Positions 9,501 to 18,728 of a stretch of DNA of 20,653 bases are shown here, in pieces (position 1 is the first letter of the stretch; each line of letters begins with the position of its first letter). The notes under the pieces are model-generated. The model was not told the DNA's origin. It did not search any database and worked only from the letters and a program-made list of their open reading frames with translations. Origin of the DNA: Terfezia claveryi (lineage: Eukaryota > Ascomycota > Pezizomycetes > Pezizales > Pezizaceae); NCBI GenBank assembly GCA_015179025.1, contig WHUX01000530.1, forward strand, positions 1 to 20,653. Direction: 5' to 3'. Position numbers and translations under genes: made by a program.

Positions 9501-11457
9501 ATGGCGTCTGAACTTAGTAAGAAGACTAAGAGGTCGAGACGGTTAACTATGTTACCCGAAGATATTAAGAAATTAGTAGAAGAAACTCCCAGAAAGACCA
9601 GATTTGTAGTTCCTAACACAGAAGGGGAAATAAATCTGCCCATGGATATAGAAATAGGAGAACCAGGTGGAGCAGGAACCAAACTATATTTTAGTATGGC
9701 TTTACCTCTCGCACCAGAAGAATTTTGGGACAGACATCTTCCAACAATTGAGGAGATTTTGAAATATACTCGCTCAATGGGACATGCCCAACAGTATCAT
9801 CCTGATGATACTCGACTCTTAATGGAAGCCATAGCAAAACACTACTTATGGCTAACACCTTACCCATTCAAAGAAAAGACTTAGAAATGAACGCATTTTT
9901 AAGTAAAGAATTAAGAAACCTGTTGTTCCACTTTTAAGGAAACCGAATTGGGTAATAAATAACTGGGAAGAAATAATGGCATTCATGATGAGCGGCACTC
10001 ATCTAGAAGAATCAGCACATACCGCGGAGGATTTTTTCAATCCTAGCAAAGAACTTCCAGGAGCGTTCCTGAGAACACCAAAAGATCAATCGAAAGGCAA
10101 AGGTCGAGCACCTGAGACACCAGAAAGGAGGACTGGGTCAGCCAAAGAACCAGACGACAAAGACCAACCACCAGAAGATATAGAATTACCAGAAGACGAT
10201 GATGATCTAGATACAGGACTAGACCAACAGAAGCAGAAAACAAGGAGGAGGACGAGACCCGATGATAGGGAGATGATAGCTCGGACTCTGATAAATCATC
10301 GTCAGTTGCAAGTCAAACTCTTAAAAGAAAACCCAAACGAGGAAAATCAGTTGAACACCAGCAATGGGAATCTACAACAGGAATGGTTACAATGGGTAAC
10401 CATAAAGCAAAATGCTTTAAAAGGAATAAAGATTGATCTACCAGAAAAATTAAGAGGAGAAGACAAAAAATGGCAAGACTCACAATATTTTGACTCTTGG
10501 GCCAAGCAATGCAACGTTGGTTTTTATTAAAGAATAGATTTAGAAGGCACTTCAGCTTTGGAAATTGTTGGATTCAGAATGGAAGGAAGCGCTCACTACT
10601 TATAATCAATTCCTAAGAGAAAAAAAAGAATGCGACATTCTTTAGATTCATACTAGTACTAAGGGATTTTCTGATACCCTCTACTAGTAAGGACATTTTG
10701 TGGAAAACGATGGGAGACAGCCACACCATACAAGGACGGACGTCACATGGGAATTAAACAGTTTGCCAACTGGCTTACTGAAATGCAAATCAAATTGATT
10801 GACAAGGATGGCAAACAATCAATATCGCAGGAAGTAAAAAGAAGAAAGTTTCTTAATCACCTGCCGCCATATATGTCAGCTACATTAATTCCTTTAATCA
10901 AAGAAGAATGGTCATATGATCAGCTCGTACATCAAGCGAGTCATATGAAGCTTCCAAGAAAGATATTGCCCCACCACCACAACAAATACATCCGACGACA
11001 ACACCCTCGGAATGAAAATCGAGTCACGGTCCATGCAGGGACCAGAATCAACGAAAAAAACAGGATTTAATCCTAGCAGCAATCCAACACCAAACCCAAT
11101 ACAAAAATGGAAGGACTCAGATTGGGACACCATCACAAAAAAATTGGATCAGAAGAGAAGATGCAATTAATTAGAGACAAGAAATGTCTATGGTGTTGGA
11201 ACCCTGGACACTCCTACAAGGACTGTAGGAAACAACAAAATAAGGTACCCATGCATACAGCCGCACAAGATTTAGCTATACCGATAGACAAGGATAAAAA
11301 CAACAAGGATAAAATCAAGGAACGACCCTTGTCAAGACAGGTACCAGATTTTAGCAAGGTATTCGTTAAAGCTAATGAACACTACACTAGCTTAATTGAT
11401 CCCAACAAAGGAGGAGACTTAATTAATTCTATTTGTAACTATACAAAATACCACTAG
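9501..11457 (+). pseudogene. gag: Gag polyprotein relic with CCHC zinc knuckle
   Basis: This is the structural protein that would have formed the retrotransposon particle and packaged its RNA. A true ATG at 9501 starts a 127-codon basic N-terminal segment. A frameshift near 9870-9885 moves to the frame that carries the rest: an acidic/Pro-rich linker (9976-10250), a capsid-like part ending FDSWAKQ (to 10530), a decayed patch with stops (10531-10746), and a retrotrans_gag-like segment with FANWLTEMQIKLIDKDG and KRRKFLNHLP (10747-11070). The nucleocapsid follows, with a perfect C-x2-C-x4-H-x4-C knuckle at 11185-11226 (CLWC...GH...C). It needs at least one frameshift and several stops to be mended. 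The retrotrans_gag assignment is from pattern memory; the knuckle is seen directly. Confidence 0.85.
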
Positions 11458-11826
11458 AAGTATCGAGAAGAAATCATTAAGTACTGCAATAAAGGCTCAA
11501 AAGGAATGATAGACAAAGCTTGTACTATCAAACTTGATTGGATAGGTTATGTAGAAGAACAACGTTCTATGTAGCTCATTTGACTGGATGGACATGATAT
11601 AGAGGAAACCTGCTCTCAGCAAAGTGGAGCATAATTCTGCCATCAGGAACAGTTACTATCCAACCGGAAACATTCCACGATTCCAGCTAAGTGTATGGAA
11701 GGGATCTAGAACCATGGCAATGGTATAAGATCAAGGTATACACAGGTCAGCTATGAATCAGTTACAGATTATAGTGAACCAGTAATTGGAAAATATTAGT
11801 AATCGAAGAACGATCAGAAAGAGAAC
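11458..11826 (+). pseudogene. Decayed gag-pol junction; expected protease not recognised
   Basis: This stretch lies where an aspartic protease is expected. Short open pieces exist in two frames but I find no DTG or DSG active-site motif. The region may be the protease decayed past recognition, or this lineage may carry a divergent linker. No function is assigned. Confidence 0.35.
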
Positions 11827-12787
11827 ATGACAGCTGTTTCTAGTACAGAACATTCAACCTGTACGGAGTTTCCCTTATTATTTCCCAAGACAATTCCAGG
11901 GAATTACCCTACTAAGAAGATTAATCACTCTATTAAACAAAAGCAGGAGCTACTTGGATACCAAATGGCAACCCTCAGACATCATTTAGACAACAAATCT
12001 GACAAATTAGTCGAAGAAAAGTATTAGGTCGCATATATAGAGTAGAAATGACACAAATACTGTAGTCATGTTCACTATCCCTAAACGAGATAAACCGGAA
12101 GAAGCAGACATCAATGACTGTCGAGACGCAATTTAGCTGTCGAACCAGACCACACCCCATTGCCAGATATTAATGAAGCAATTGAACTAGTAGCGGAGAA
12201 TCCCATTTGGACTAAGCTCGACTTAGCCGAAGATTTTTAATATTAGAACAATAAAGAATCTGAGCATCTACCTTTTTATGTCATATGGATATTTCAGAAG
12301 TAGAGTTATGCAACAAGGGGATCGTAACGCACCTGCTACCATGGTTCGCATTATGCATGAAATTTTTAAGGACATAGTCTATAAAAATTTAATCATCTAT
12401 ATTGATGATATTATTATATTTTCCAAAACGTATGAAGAACATGTAGAATTATTAAAGAAAGTACTTCAACGTCTACAGGACGAGAAATTCTATCTCAAAG
12501 AAAGCAAATGCCAGTTCTTTACTCCAAGATTGGAAATCTTAGACATGTTTTGACATCAGATGGATATACATGTAGACCCGAAGAAGAGGACTACTATATT
12601 AACATTTCCAACTCCTACAAGAAAAAAGGATCTTAGAGGATTCCTTGGAATCGTTAATTATCTCAGCAGATTTATTCCTGACTTGGCATCGTATGCAAGC
12701 ACCTGTCAGAACTGCAAGGAGAAACAAAGAAATGGGAATGGACAGATACTCATAATGCAGCGTTTGAAAAACTCAAGGAACTCGTGA
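11827..12787 (+). pseudogene. pol: Reverse transcriptase domain, decayed
   Basis: This is the RNA-dependent DNA polymerase part of pol. A lead-in FPLLFPKTIPG at about 11869 is typical of the segment before RT. A FTIPKRDKPEEA segment follows at 12071, then PLPDINEAIELV at 12157 and KLDL with the first catalytic Asp at 12220-12222. The NAPATM motif is at about 12326. The catalytic YIDD is intact at 12398-12409, followed by IIIFSKTYEEHVE. Next come FYLKESKCQFF and the connection segment HVDPKK...RGFLGIVNYLSRFI (12569-12690). Breaks are seen as TAG/TAA at 12027, 12238 and 12244, TGA at 12551, and shifts between frames near 12060, 12150, 12260 and 12700. Confidence 0.92.
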
Positions 12788-13290
12788 ATTCCCCACATGT
12801 TTTAAAACCCTGGAATAATGAATCTACTGAACCCAAATATTTAGTCTGTGATGCTAGTGATAGGACTAGGATCTTGGATAGGTCAAGGACCGTTGACATA
12901 TATCAGACCATCATGCTTCCACTCTAGAAAATTTAATCCAGCACAACTCAATTATCCTACCTTTCAAAAGGAATTATTAGCGATTATTGACTCATTAAAA
13001 TTTTTTGAAGCACAATTAAGAGGTCACAAGTTCACTATCCTTACAGACCACAAACCATTAGTAACCTTCCATACTCAAAACTGCAAGTCAAAAATTGAGG
13101 CGATGGCAAGATTACCTAATGGAATTTGATACAGATATACAGCATACCGCAGAAAGGAAAATTTGATAGCAGATGCTCTATCAAGAAAGCATAAATACTT
13201 GGACACTCCCACCACCGAGGATGATTATATCTCCAATAGCATCGATCCTCCTAACCATACCTACAACGTAATATCTCTATCAACGCTTTA
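12788..13290 (+). pseudogene. pol: RNase H domain and tether, decayed
   Basis: This domain would digest the RNA strand during reverse transcription. A CDAS motif with the first acidic residue is at about 12849, followed by a one-base shift. Then come SRKFNPAQLNYPTFQKELLA with the catalytic Glu, and ILTDHKPL with the next catalytic Asp (12920-13065). After a shift near 13095 the segment WQDYLMEFDTDIQHTA follows. After another, NLIADALSRKH at 13160-13192 marks the usual end of Ty3/gypsy RNase H. A stop in this frame lies near 13288. Confidence 0.9.
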
Positions 13291-13329
13291 AGAACTTTCA
13301 ACCTACCAGAAACCTCTACTCAGAACAAT

Positions 13330-14447
13330 ATGGTTTCTCGCGGAGCTATCAATTTCAAGCATGTCGACTGTGACTTCAACAAATGTCGTAGAAGAGCCGA
13401 ATAACTTGGACACTATATCTTCTGTCCATACTTCGAGAGTATCCAGACAAAGAAAGCGAATATGACATGATAAAGGAAGAAGAGTCCTCAAATGATGAGA
13501 CTCTATCTACCATACCAGAAGAAGTTCTCAGCGAGTATGATCGTATACCCAATATAAACAAGAACAAATCTTTAACAGTTCTTGGACTAAGATATAGGCC
13601 TCCATCTTCTGAAAACGTTCAACAAAAATCTCTCGCTCCCGAAGAAGCGAAGGAAATTGCTATCGACTTGGCTCATAGCAATTGGCAACAATATAAAAGG
13701 ATGTACTAGTCCTTTTGCTGAGATTTTTACTGTCCAGTTCATGGCAGCTTCCACGCCATGAACAACTGCATGTTTACCGTCGAAACATGTGCAATTTGCA
13801 ACTACCATGGACATGGCAGTTTGAACTGTGACCTGTCGGCCTCAGTTCTTAAGAAGGAGAAGGAATTCCTTACGACTCGTATTGCATATATCTTATCTGC
13901 AAATGAGCCTCAAAAGGAACTAGCACCAGTGCAATAAACGCCAGCTTATCCACCTCCACAAGCTTTTGGCCGCGAAGAAGCTATCCAAGAAATCAGAGAA
14001 TAGGCAAAAAGATAGATTACCAACAAGCCGACACGACCTACTCTCCAATCTAGTATTCAGTTCAGTAACCCTACTGAACAGATTAGCACCTGACAAATGG
14101 AACAGAAGATCATGAATACTTCTGTTGCTCCACAACAACCATGGAATGCACCACAACAACCAGCTGCAACCGCTAGCAGCAGTAATGCGATTCCAATCAA
14201 TACTGCCACCGTCAATACTCATTCTAAAAAGCGAGTAGCCATTGATGAAGATTTGCCCTCCTTCATTCAGGACACCAAAACCTCTAGACAGCATTATGAT
14301 TTCTGTAAGTTCTCAGGACATAATGCTTCCACATGCAAGGAGAAGAAACCCACCATCAATGACTTCAACATAAGGATCGAACAGACCCTCAACAAGCTCA
14401 TTGAAGAGAAACACATCAGCGACGGATGGGAAGATGACAAGGACTAG
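13330..14447 (+). pseudogene. Cys/His-rich module between RNase H and integrase
   Basis: This is an unusual insert in the pol linker. ATG at 13330 begins a segment with a C-x4-C...GH-x3-C cluster (VDCDFNKC...GHYIFCPYF). After a frameshift, one frame (13410-14447) runs about 345 codons with in-frame stops at 13707, 13719, 13935, 14001, 14013 and 14091. It has an acidic stretch, then three more Cys/His clusters: YCPVHGSFHAMNNC (13728-13769), a perfect C-x2-C-x4-H-x4-C knuckle CAICNYHGHGSLNC (13788-13829), and YDFCKFSGHNASTC (14297-14338), where Tyr replaces the first Cys. A Gln/Pro/Ala-rich linker sits between the last two. It could be a lineage-specific nucleic-acid-binding module or a captured gag or host fragment. 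The shared frame with the acidic linker favours an original part of pol. Confidence 0.65.
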
Positions 14448-14534
14448 TTCATCATACATTGGCTTGACCAAGGTACAGGTATGAAAGCCACATATCAATC
14501 ATGCATGAGAGTATGTCCTATCTGGAAGAACTAC

Positions 14535-14711
14535 TATGATACCTTTGTGAACCGTAAGGATCATAGAAGAAAAAAGATTGGAGCATTTAGTTTGTCATGT
14601 CAAGAACCGACAAGGACAATGGAGATTAGTCTTGCCCTTGCCAGTCCTTTGCAGAACCAACTAAGGACTATATCAGAAGTTGTGATACTTGTAACAGACA
14701 AAGTATTCCAA
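14535..14711 (+). pseudogene. pol: Integrase zinc-binding (HHCC) domain, decayed
   Basis: This is the N-terminal domain of integrase. YYDTFVNRKDHRRKK at about 14532-14576 and TRTMEI near 14608 fit the first half. DYIRSCDTCNR at 14666-14698 is a clear match to the C-x2-C end of the domain. The His pair region lies in a frame-shifted patch near 14580-14620. The frame carrying the Cys pair runs straight into the foldback insertion at 14712, and the catalytic core resumes at 17354. Confidence 0.75.
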
Positions 14712-14741
14712 CATCAGCAAGAAATCGTGTTTGCATCCTGT

Positions 14742-15000
14742 GCGTCCGGACGCATAGGACGCATGGACGCACAGGACGAAAACTCAAGATCAGGACGCCA
14801 AGCTTGTGCTCGTGTGTCGGGACGCACTAGCAGCTGGCGCCCCGCTTGGGATGCAACACTCGCCCGTGGCAGGTGTTCCCGACCCAGGATACAACACAAG
14901 CGTCTTCTGCTCCTAGAACGCAACACAAGTGTGTTCCCACGTCTGGGACGCAACACACGTGCTTTGCAGATGCTCCCACCTCCTGGATGCAACATGGAAC
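14742..15000. repeat. Left subterminal GC-rich repeats of the foldback element
   Basis: GGACGCA-type strings near 14752-14780 are followed by repeats of (A/C)(T/G)(G/A)CAACAC at about 14851, 14889, 14919, 14949 and 14988, spaced 30-40 bp. On the reverse strand they read GTGTTGC(G/A)TCC, resembling the units at the right end. The higher GC and different texture from the retrotransposon mark it as foreign to pol. Long open frames here on both strands are not credible genes. Confidence 0.65.
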
Positions 15001-15241
15001 CGGCTGCTTGTCCCCAACGCTACAGGTTCTACCGCTGGCATTGCTAATGGAAGGCCCACAATCGCTCTCTTCTATAATGCATAGCTGTATACGACCCTAA
15101 TACCAGCCAGGTGCGTAGCCTCTATTGCAGTGACTGAATATATATGCAGCGGAAATATCCATTGTATTCGCTAATAATTATATACACAGAAGTATTGAGT
15201 AATATATATATACATAAAACATACACTCACTGCTTCAATCG

Positions 15242-15402
15242 CCCTAACACTTACTCTAATACTCGCTCCAATAGTCACTCTAATACTCCCTCCAATACTC
15301 GCTCTAATACTCGCTCTAATACTCGCTCTACTACTTCCTAATGCTCGCTCCAATACTCGCTCTCATACTCACTCTATTACTCGCTCTAATACTTGCCATA
15401 AT
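15242..15402 (+). repeat. 12-bp tandem array, left arm (TCTAATACTCGC type)
   Basis: About 13 imperfect copies of a 12-mer close to TCTAATACTCGC occur head to tail. The array has an inverted partner at 16791-16944. Array length is slightly different in the two arms, as expected if each arm slipped independently after the palindrome formed. Confidence 0.9.
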
Positions 15403-15404
15403 GT

Positions 15405-15690
15405 ACTGGGATATAGAGTGAAGGGAAAATGCGCGAGGCAGAGAGGTATATATACAGGAAAACCATAGTTACCAAGGCCGACTGCTAAGGCTGACAATTT
15501 AGCCTTTCCGAAGACAAGGAGATAAAGGATAACAAGAGAAGTGGCATGACAGTGACCAATGGCGCTCAGCCCCCTTTCGCCCGTGGGTGCCGTACTATTC
15601 AATGCCTAGCCTGGTAATAGTCATATTGGGCAATCGTAGTCGTGGTATTGAGATATGTGCAGAGTTCACACTTTGTGATATGCTTCGTAG
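15405..15690 (+). repeat. Non-repetitive core of the left palindrome arm
   Basis: This stretch from GTACTGGGATATAGAG to the first AT-rich unit is not itself tandem. It pairs along its length with the inverse of 16500-16790, including CAGCCCCCTTTCGCC and GCGCGAGGCAGAG. No gene is supported in either strand. Confidence 0.8.
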
Positions 15691-16500
15691 AAATCCATGC
15701 ATTTGCGGGCATATATATATATATATGCGAGAAACTCGTGCTTTTGGAGACATAGAGCAATGGCATGCATTCAGCGGGCATATATAATATATATATATGC
15801 AAGAAACTCGTGCTTTTGGAGACATAGAGCAATGCATGCATTCGCGGGCATATACATATTATATATGCAAGAAACTCATGCTTTTGGAGACATAGAGCAA
15901 TACATGCATTCGCGGCATAATATATATATATGTAAAAGAAACTCGTGCTTTTAGAGACTAATATATATATATATGCGAGAAATCTATGCATTTGCGGGCA
16001 TATATATAATATATAGGTGAGAAACTGGTACTTTTAGAGACTTATATCTATAAACCTGCGAATGCATGGATTTCTTGCATATATATATAAAGCCTACGAA
16101 TGCATGGATTTCTCGTATATAATATATAAGCTCGTGAATGCATGGATTTCTCACATAAATATATATATATCTCCACAAGCACGAGTTTCTCTAGTTGGTT
16201 GGCACGAGTTTCTCGCACATATATATATAAGTCTCCAAAAGTACGAATTTCTCGCATATATATATTATATATGCCCATGAATGCATGGATTTCTAAGCAT
16301 ATATATATATTAGTCTCCAAAAGCACGAGTTTCTCTACATATATATATATATGCCTACGAATGCATGATTGCTCTATATCTCCAAAAGACGAGTTTCTCG
16401 CAATATATATATATATGCCCGCGAATGCATCATTGCTCTATGTCTCCAAAAGCACGAGTTTCCCGCATATATATATATATATGCCCGCGAATGCATGAAT
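15691..16500. repeat. ~70-bp AT-hairpin units, inverted about the palindrome centre
   Basis: On the left, 4-5 units of about 70 bp run GCATTCGCGGGCATATATA...TATGCGAGAAACTCGTGCTTTTGGAGACATAGAGCAATG. After the centre the same unit runs in reverse (CTCCAAAAGCACGAGTTTCTCGC...ATATGCCCGCGAATGCAT). Each unit holds an (AT)n tract flanked by GCGGGCAT and ATGCGAG, so it can also form its own small hairpin. Open frames of repeated Tyr/Ile on both strands come from the AT tracts. Confidence 0.88.
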
Positions 16501-16790
16501 TCCTATGAAACATATCACAAAGCGTGAACTCCACATATCTCAATACCACAACTAATTTCCCAATATGACTATTACCAGGCCAGATTGAATAGTACGGCAC
16601 CGCAGGCGAAAGGGGGCTGAGCGCCATTGGTCACTGTCATGCCACTTCTCTTGTTATCCCTTATCTATTGTTTTGGAAAGTCTAAATTGTCAGCCTTAGC
16701 AGTCGCCTTGGCAACTATAGTTTTCCTGTATATATGCCTCCCTGCCTCGCGCATTTTCTCTTCGCTCTATATTCCCAGCACATTATGCGT

Positions 16791-16944
16791 TTGTATTAGA
16801 GCGAGTAATTGAGCGAGTATGAAGAGCGAGTATTGGAGTGAGTATTAGGGCAAGTATTAGAGAAGTATTAAAGCGAGTATTAGAGCAGAATTGGAGTGCC
16901 GGAGTATTAGAGCGAGTATTAGAGCCAGTATTAGAGCGATTGAA
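16791..16944 (-). repeat. 12-bp tandem array, right arm
   Basis: This is the inverted partner of the left array, seen on the plus strand as GCGAGTATTAGA-type 12-mers, about 12 copies with some broken units. Confidence 0.88.
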
Positions 16945-17221
16945 GCAGCTGAGTGCTTGTTCTATATATATATCTATTACTCAATACTTCTGTATATATA
17001 ATTATTATGCAATACAATGGGATATTTCCACTGCATGAATATTAAATGGCTCAATAGTGGCTAGCACCTGGCTAGTATTAGAGCATCGTACATACAAGCG
17101 GGTGCATTGTAACTATAGCATTAACAATATGATGATACCAAGGGAAGGAACTCTAATATCCAGAGATTGAAATATGCCAACCAGCATCCGGAGCTTTGGT
17201 TGCCCCAATGGTGTCCAATTG

Positions 17222-17340
17222 TGTTGCAACTCAGCCGGGCTCCAGATTGTATTGCAACTCAGCCGGGCGTCCAGATTGTTTGCAACTCAGCCGGGCATCC
17301 AGATTGTGTTGCAATGCAGCCAGCGTCCAGACGCCACTTT
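17222..17340 (+). repeat. 28-bp tandem repeat at the right end of the foldback element
   Basis: TTGCAACTCAGCCGGGC(G/A)TCCAGATTG-type units begin near 17224, 17252, 17279 and 17309 (period 27-30). The last is degenerate and ends in GCGTCCAGACGCC next to the terminal inverted repeat. They resemble the reverse complement of the left-end units in the TTGC...TCC core but are shorter and more regular. Confidence 0.85.
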
Positions 17341-17353
17341 TTTCTTGCTGATG

Positions 17354-18481
17354 AAGGCGCTACTTGGACTCGTAACCCCATTACATGTACTAAGCAGGCT
17401 ATGGACTGACATATCAATAGATTTTCTTAAGTTAGCACCTGTGTATACTAAGTGTTCAATTTTGTACCTGAATATTCCTGTTGAAGAAGATTATATAGTT
17501 TGTATTTCACGACTTTGAACGATTGTTAATAGACCATTAGGATTCAAGTTTCTTATTCCTGTCTCAGATAATTTCACAGGAGAACAATATACTACTACCT
17601 TTGATACTCATGTAGTCCTAACCATTGGATACCCTTTTTATATTGTTTTTGACTCCGACACTCTTTTTATGTCAATGTACTTTCAAGATTGGGCTAGGAA
17701 TAAAGGAATCAAGTTGGAACCGTCTACCGCATATTATCCACATGCAGATGGACTATTAGAAATTGTGAATAAAGAAATTCTACAAGTAGCAAGAGCCTGT
17801 AAAATTAAAGGATTTGATTGGCTACAGAAACCACTAGAGATACAGTTGAAACTTAACTATAGGTATAACGCCGCTAGACAGAATAGTCCCTTTTCCACAC
17901 TATTTGGATTTAATGTACATCTTGGCGTATCGATACTTCTATACCCCATTAATGCATATATACTAGCAAATAAATGTCATAAGATAACGTCTAAAAACCT
18001 ATATGACACCAAGAAGACTCAAGCATCTTAAGCGAACAAACGACTACCCAATACAGCCAAATTTTTAGTTGGACAATAAGTTATGCTTTCCTCAGAAAAT
18101 ATCAACCTATCAAATGTCTTACCCAAACTCAAATCAAAATGGCTAGGCCTATTTCCCATTATTTCTAGTAATCAGAAACATAATAACTATAGCCTAGACC
18201 TATCTAGTTAACCCGACCTCCACTTCATATATAATTCTTTTCATATTAGCAAACTCAAACCATACTATAAAAATGATCCTACCCAGTTACTTTAGAGACA
18301 ATCACAGGAACCAGGACCAATTCAAGATAATCGTTATGAAGTTAAAAAGGTATTACAATTTAGAACAGCTCCTCTAACTGGAGAAAGACAATATAAGGTC
18401 AGATGGCTAAAATACTCTCTTAAACATGATTCCTGGGTAAACCACAAGGATATTACAACTGAAATTCTTCAAGACTTCTAG
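17354..18481 (+). pseudogene. pol: Integrase catalytic core and chromodomain
   Basis: Unlike the rest of pol, this part keeps one frame throughout. KALLGLVTPLHVLSRLW leads to DISIDFL with the first catalytic Asp at 17420-17422. The second Asp is in VFDSDTLF at 17651-17653. The Glu is in ADGLLEIVNKE at 17759-17761, giving the classic D,D-35-E spacing. The GPF/Y-like part (SKWLGLFPI), the FHISKLKPYY motif (about 18240-18266) and a chromodomain with YEVKKVLQF...YKVRWLKY...DSWVNHKDIT (18335-18462) follow. Stops lie at 17516 (TGA), 18029, 18077, 18209, 18293 and finally 18479. The enzyme would insert the cDNA, and the chromodomain would guide it to modified histones. It is inactive because of the stops and the nested insertion. 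Confidence 0.93.
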
Positions 18482-18728
18482 ACGACTAGAAGTATGGAAA
18501 ATACGTTAAAGAGACGTCGAAGAATCAAAGGAAAATAAGGACTATGAACTAGAGATGAGACCCGAGCTCCAATCTAACAAGAAGGAGATAGAGTCATGAG
18601 TCAAGGAAACACTAAGAATATTCACGTTAATGCAAATGTATTAACAATGTATCAAATCTTAGGATATATGGAAACCAATATAGCAGAGCAAGAGAAGTAA
18701 GGATAGGAAATCCTTCTATGTAGGGAAG
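18482..18728 (+). other. 3' untranslated region with polypurine tract
   Basis: There is no further domain after the chromodomain apart from a short basic tail (KRRRRIKGK-like near 18510-18537). A purine-rich AAGAAGGAGATAGAG lies at 18578-18592. A second, AGGGAAG at 18722-18728, directly abuts the LTR and is the better candidate for the plus-strand primer. Confidence 0.6.
18722..18728 (+). promoter_or_regulatory. Candidate polypurine tract (plus-strand primer)
   Basis: AGGGAAG sits immediately before the TG of the 3' LTR, where retrotransposons keep the RNase H-resistant purine primer. It is short, so some doubt remains. Confidence 0.5.

Larger units (their letters stand above)
15086..17096. 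repeat. Giant imperfect palindrome, arms about 1 kb
   Basis: Landmarks on the left recur inverted on the right: TGTATACGA at 15087 with TCGTACATACA at 17086; CAGCCAGGTG near 15104 with CACCTGGCT near 17065; GAAGTATTGAGTAATA near 15188 with its inverse near 16976; TGCTTCAATCG at 15230 with CGATTGAAGCA near 16938; GTGGCATGACAGTGACCAATGG near 15541 with its inverse near 16624. The centre is near 16050-16090 with no long spacer. By eye the arms are very similar, with small indels. One RNA strand across it would fold into a hairpin of several hundred base pairs. Confidence 0.9.
14712..17353. mobile_element. Foldback (inverted-repeat) element nested in integrase
   Basis: This 2,642-bp insert separates the integrase zinc domain from its core. 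It ends in a perfect 13-bp inverted repeat: CATCAGCAAGAAA at 14712-14724 and its reverse complement at 17341-17353. Next inside, GCGTCCGGACGC on the left matches GCGTCCAGACGC on the right. Subterminal repeats and then a large palindrome (15086-17096) follow. It encodes no transposase that I can recognise, so it is non-autonomous. No convincing target duplication is visible. Joining 14710 to 17354 keeps the integrase frame (SIP then KALLGLVTPL), which supports the boundaries within a few bases. Confidence 0.78.

Noticed and set aside
9183..9682. Minus-strand frames opposite the gag leader
   Set aside because: No domain is seen, and they lie opposite the gag start and a Pro/Gln/Arg-rich forward frame; shadows.
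13467..13709. Stand-alone 80-residue acidic protein
   Set aside because: It is in the same frame as the following Cys/His clusters and follows the RNase H tether, so it is better read as part of the pol linker module than as its own gene.
14481..15047. 188-codon plus-strand frame
   Set aside because: It crosses from the decayed integrase zinc domain into the foldback element's GC-rich subterminal repeats. The real integrase Cys pair is in another frame.
15595..16498. Several overlapping frames on both strands with repeated Tyr/Ile and TSF-like peptides
   Set aside because: They arise from the (AT)n tracts and 70-bp units of the palindrome; frames exist equally on both strands because the DNA is its own reverse complement.
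217..18481. Alternative genetic code with TAG read as an amino acid
   Set aside because: TAA and TGA also interrupt the same domains, frameshifts are frequent, and the lost residues differ (Trp, Gln, Arg). Decay explains all of it.
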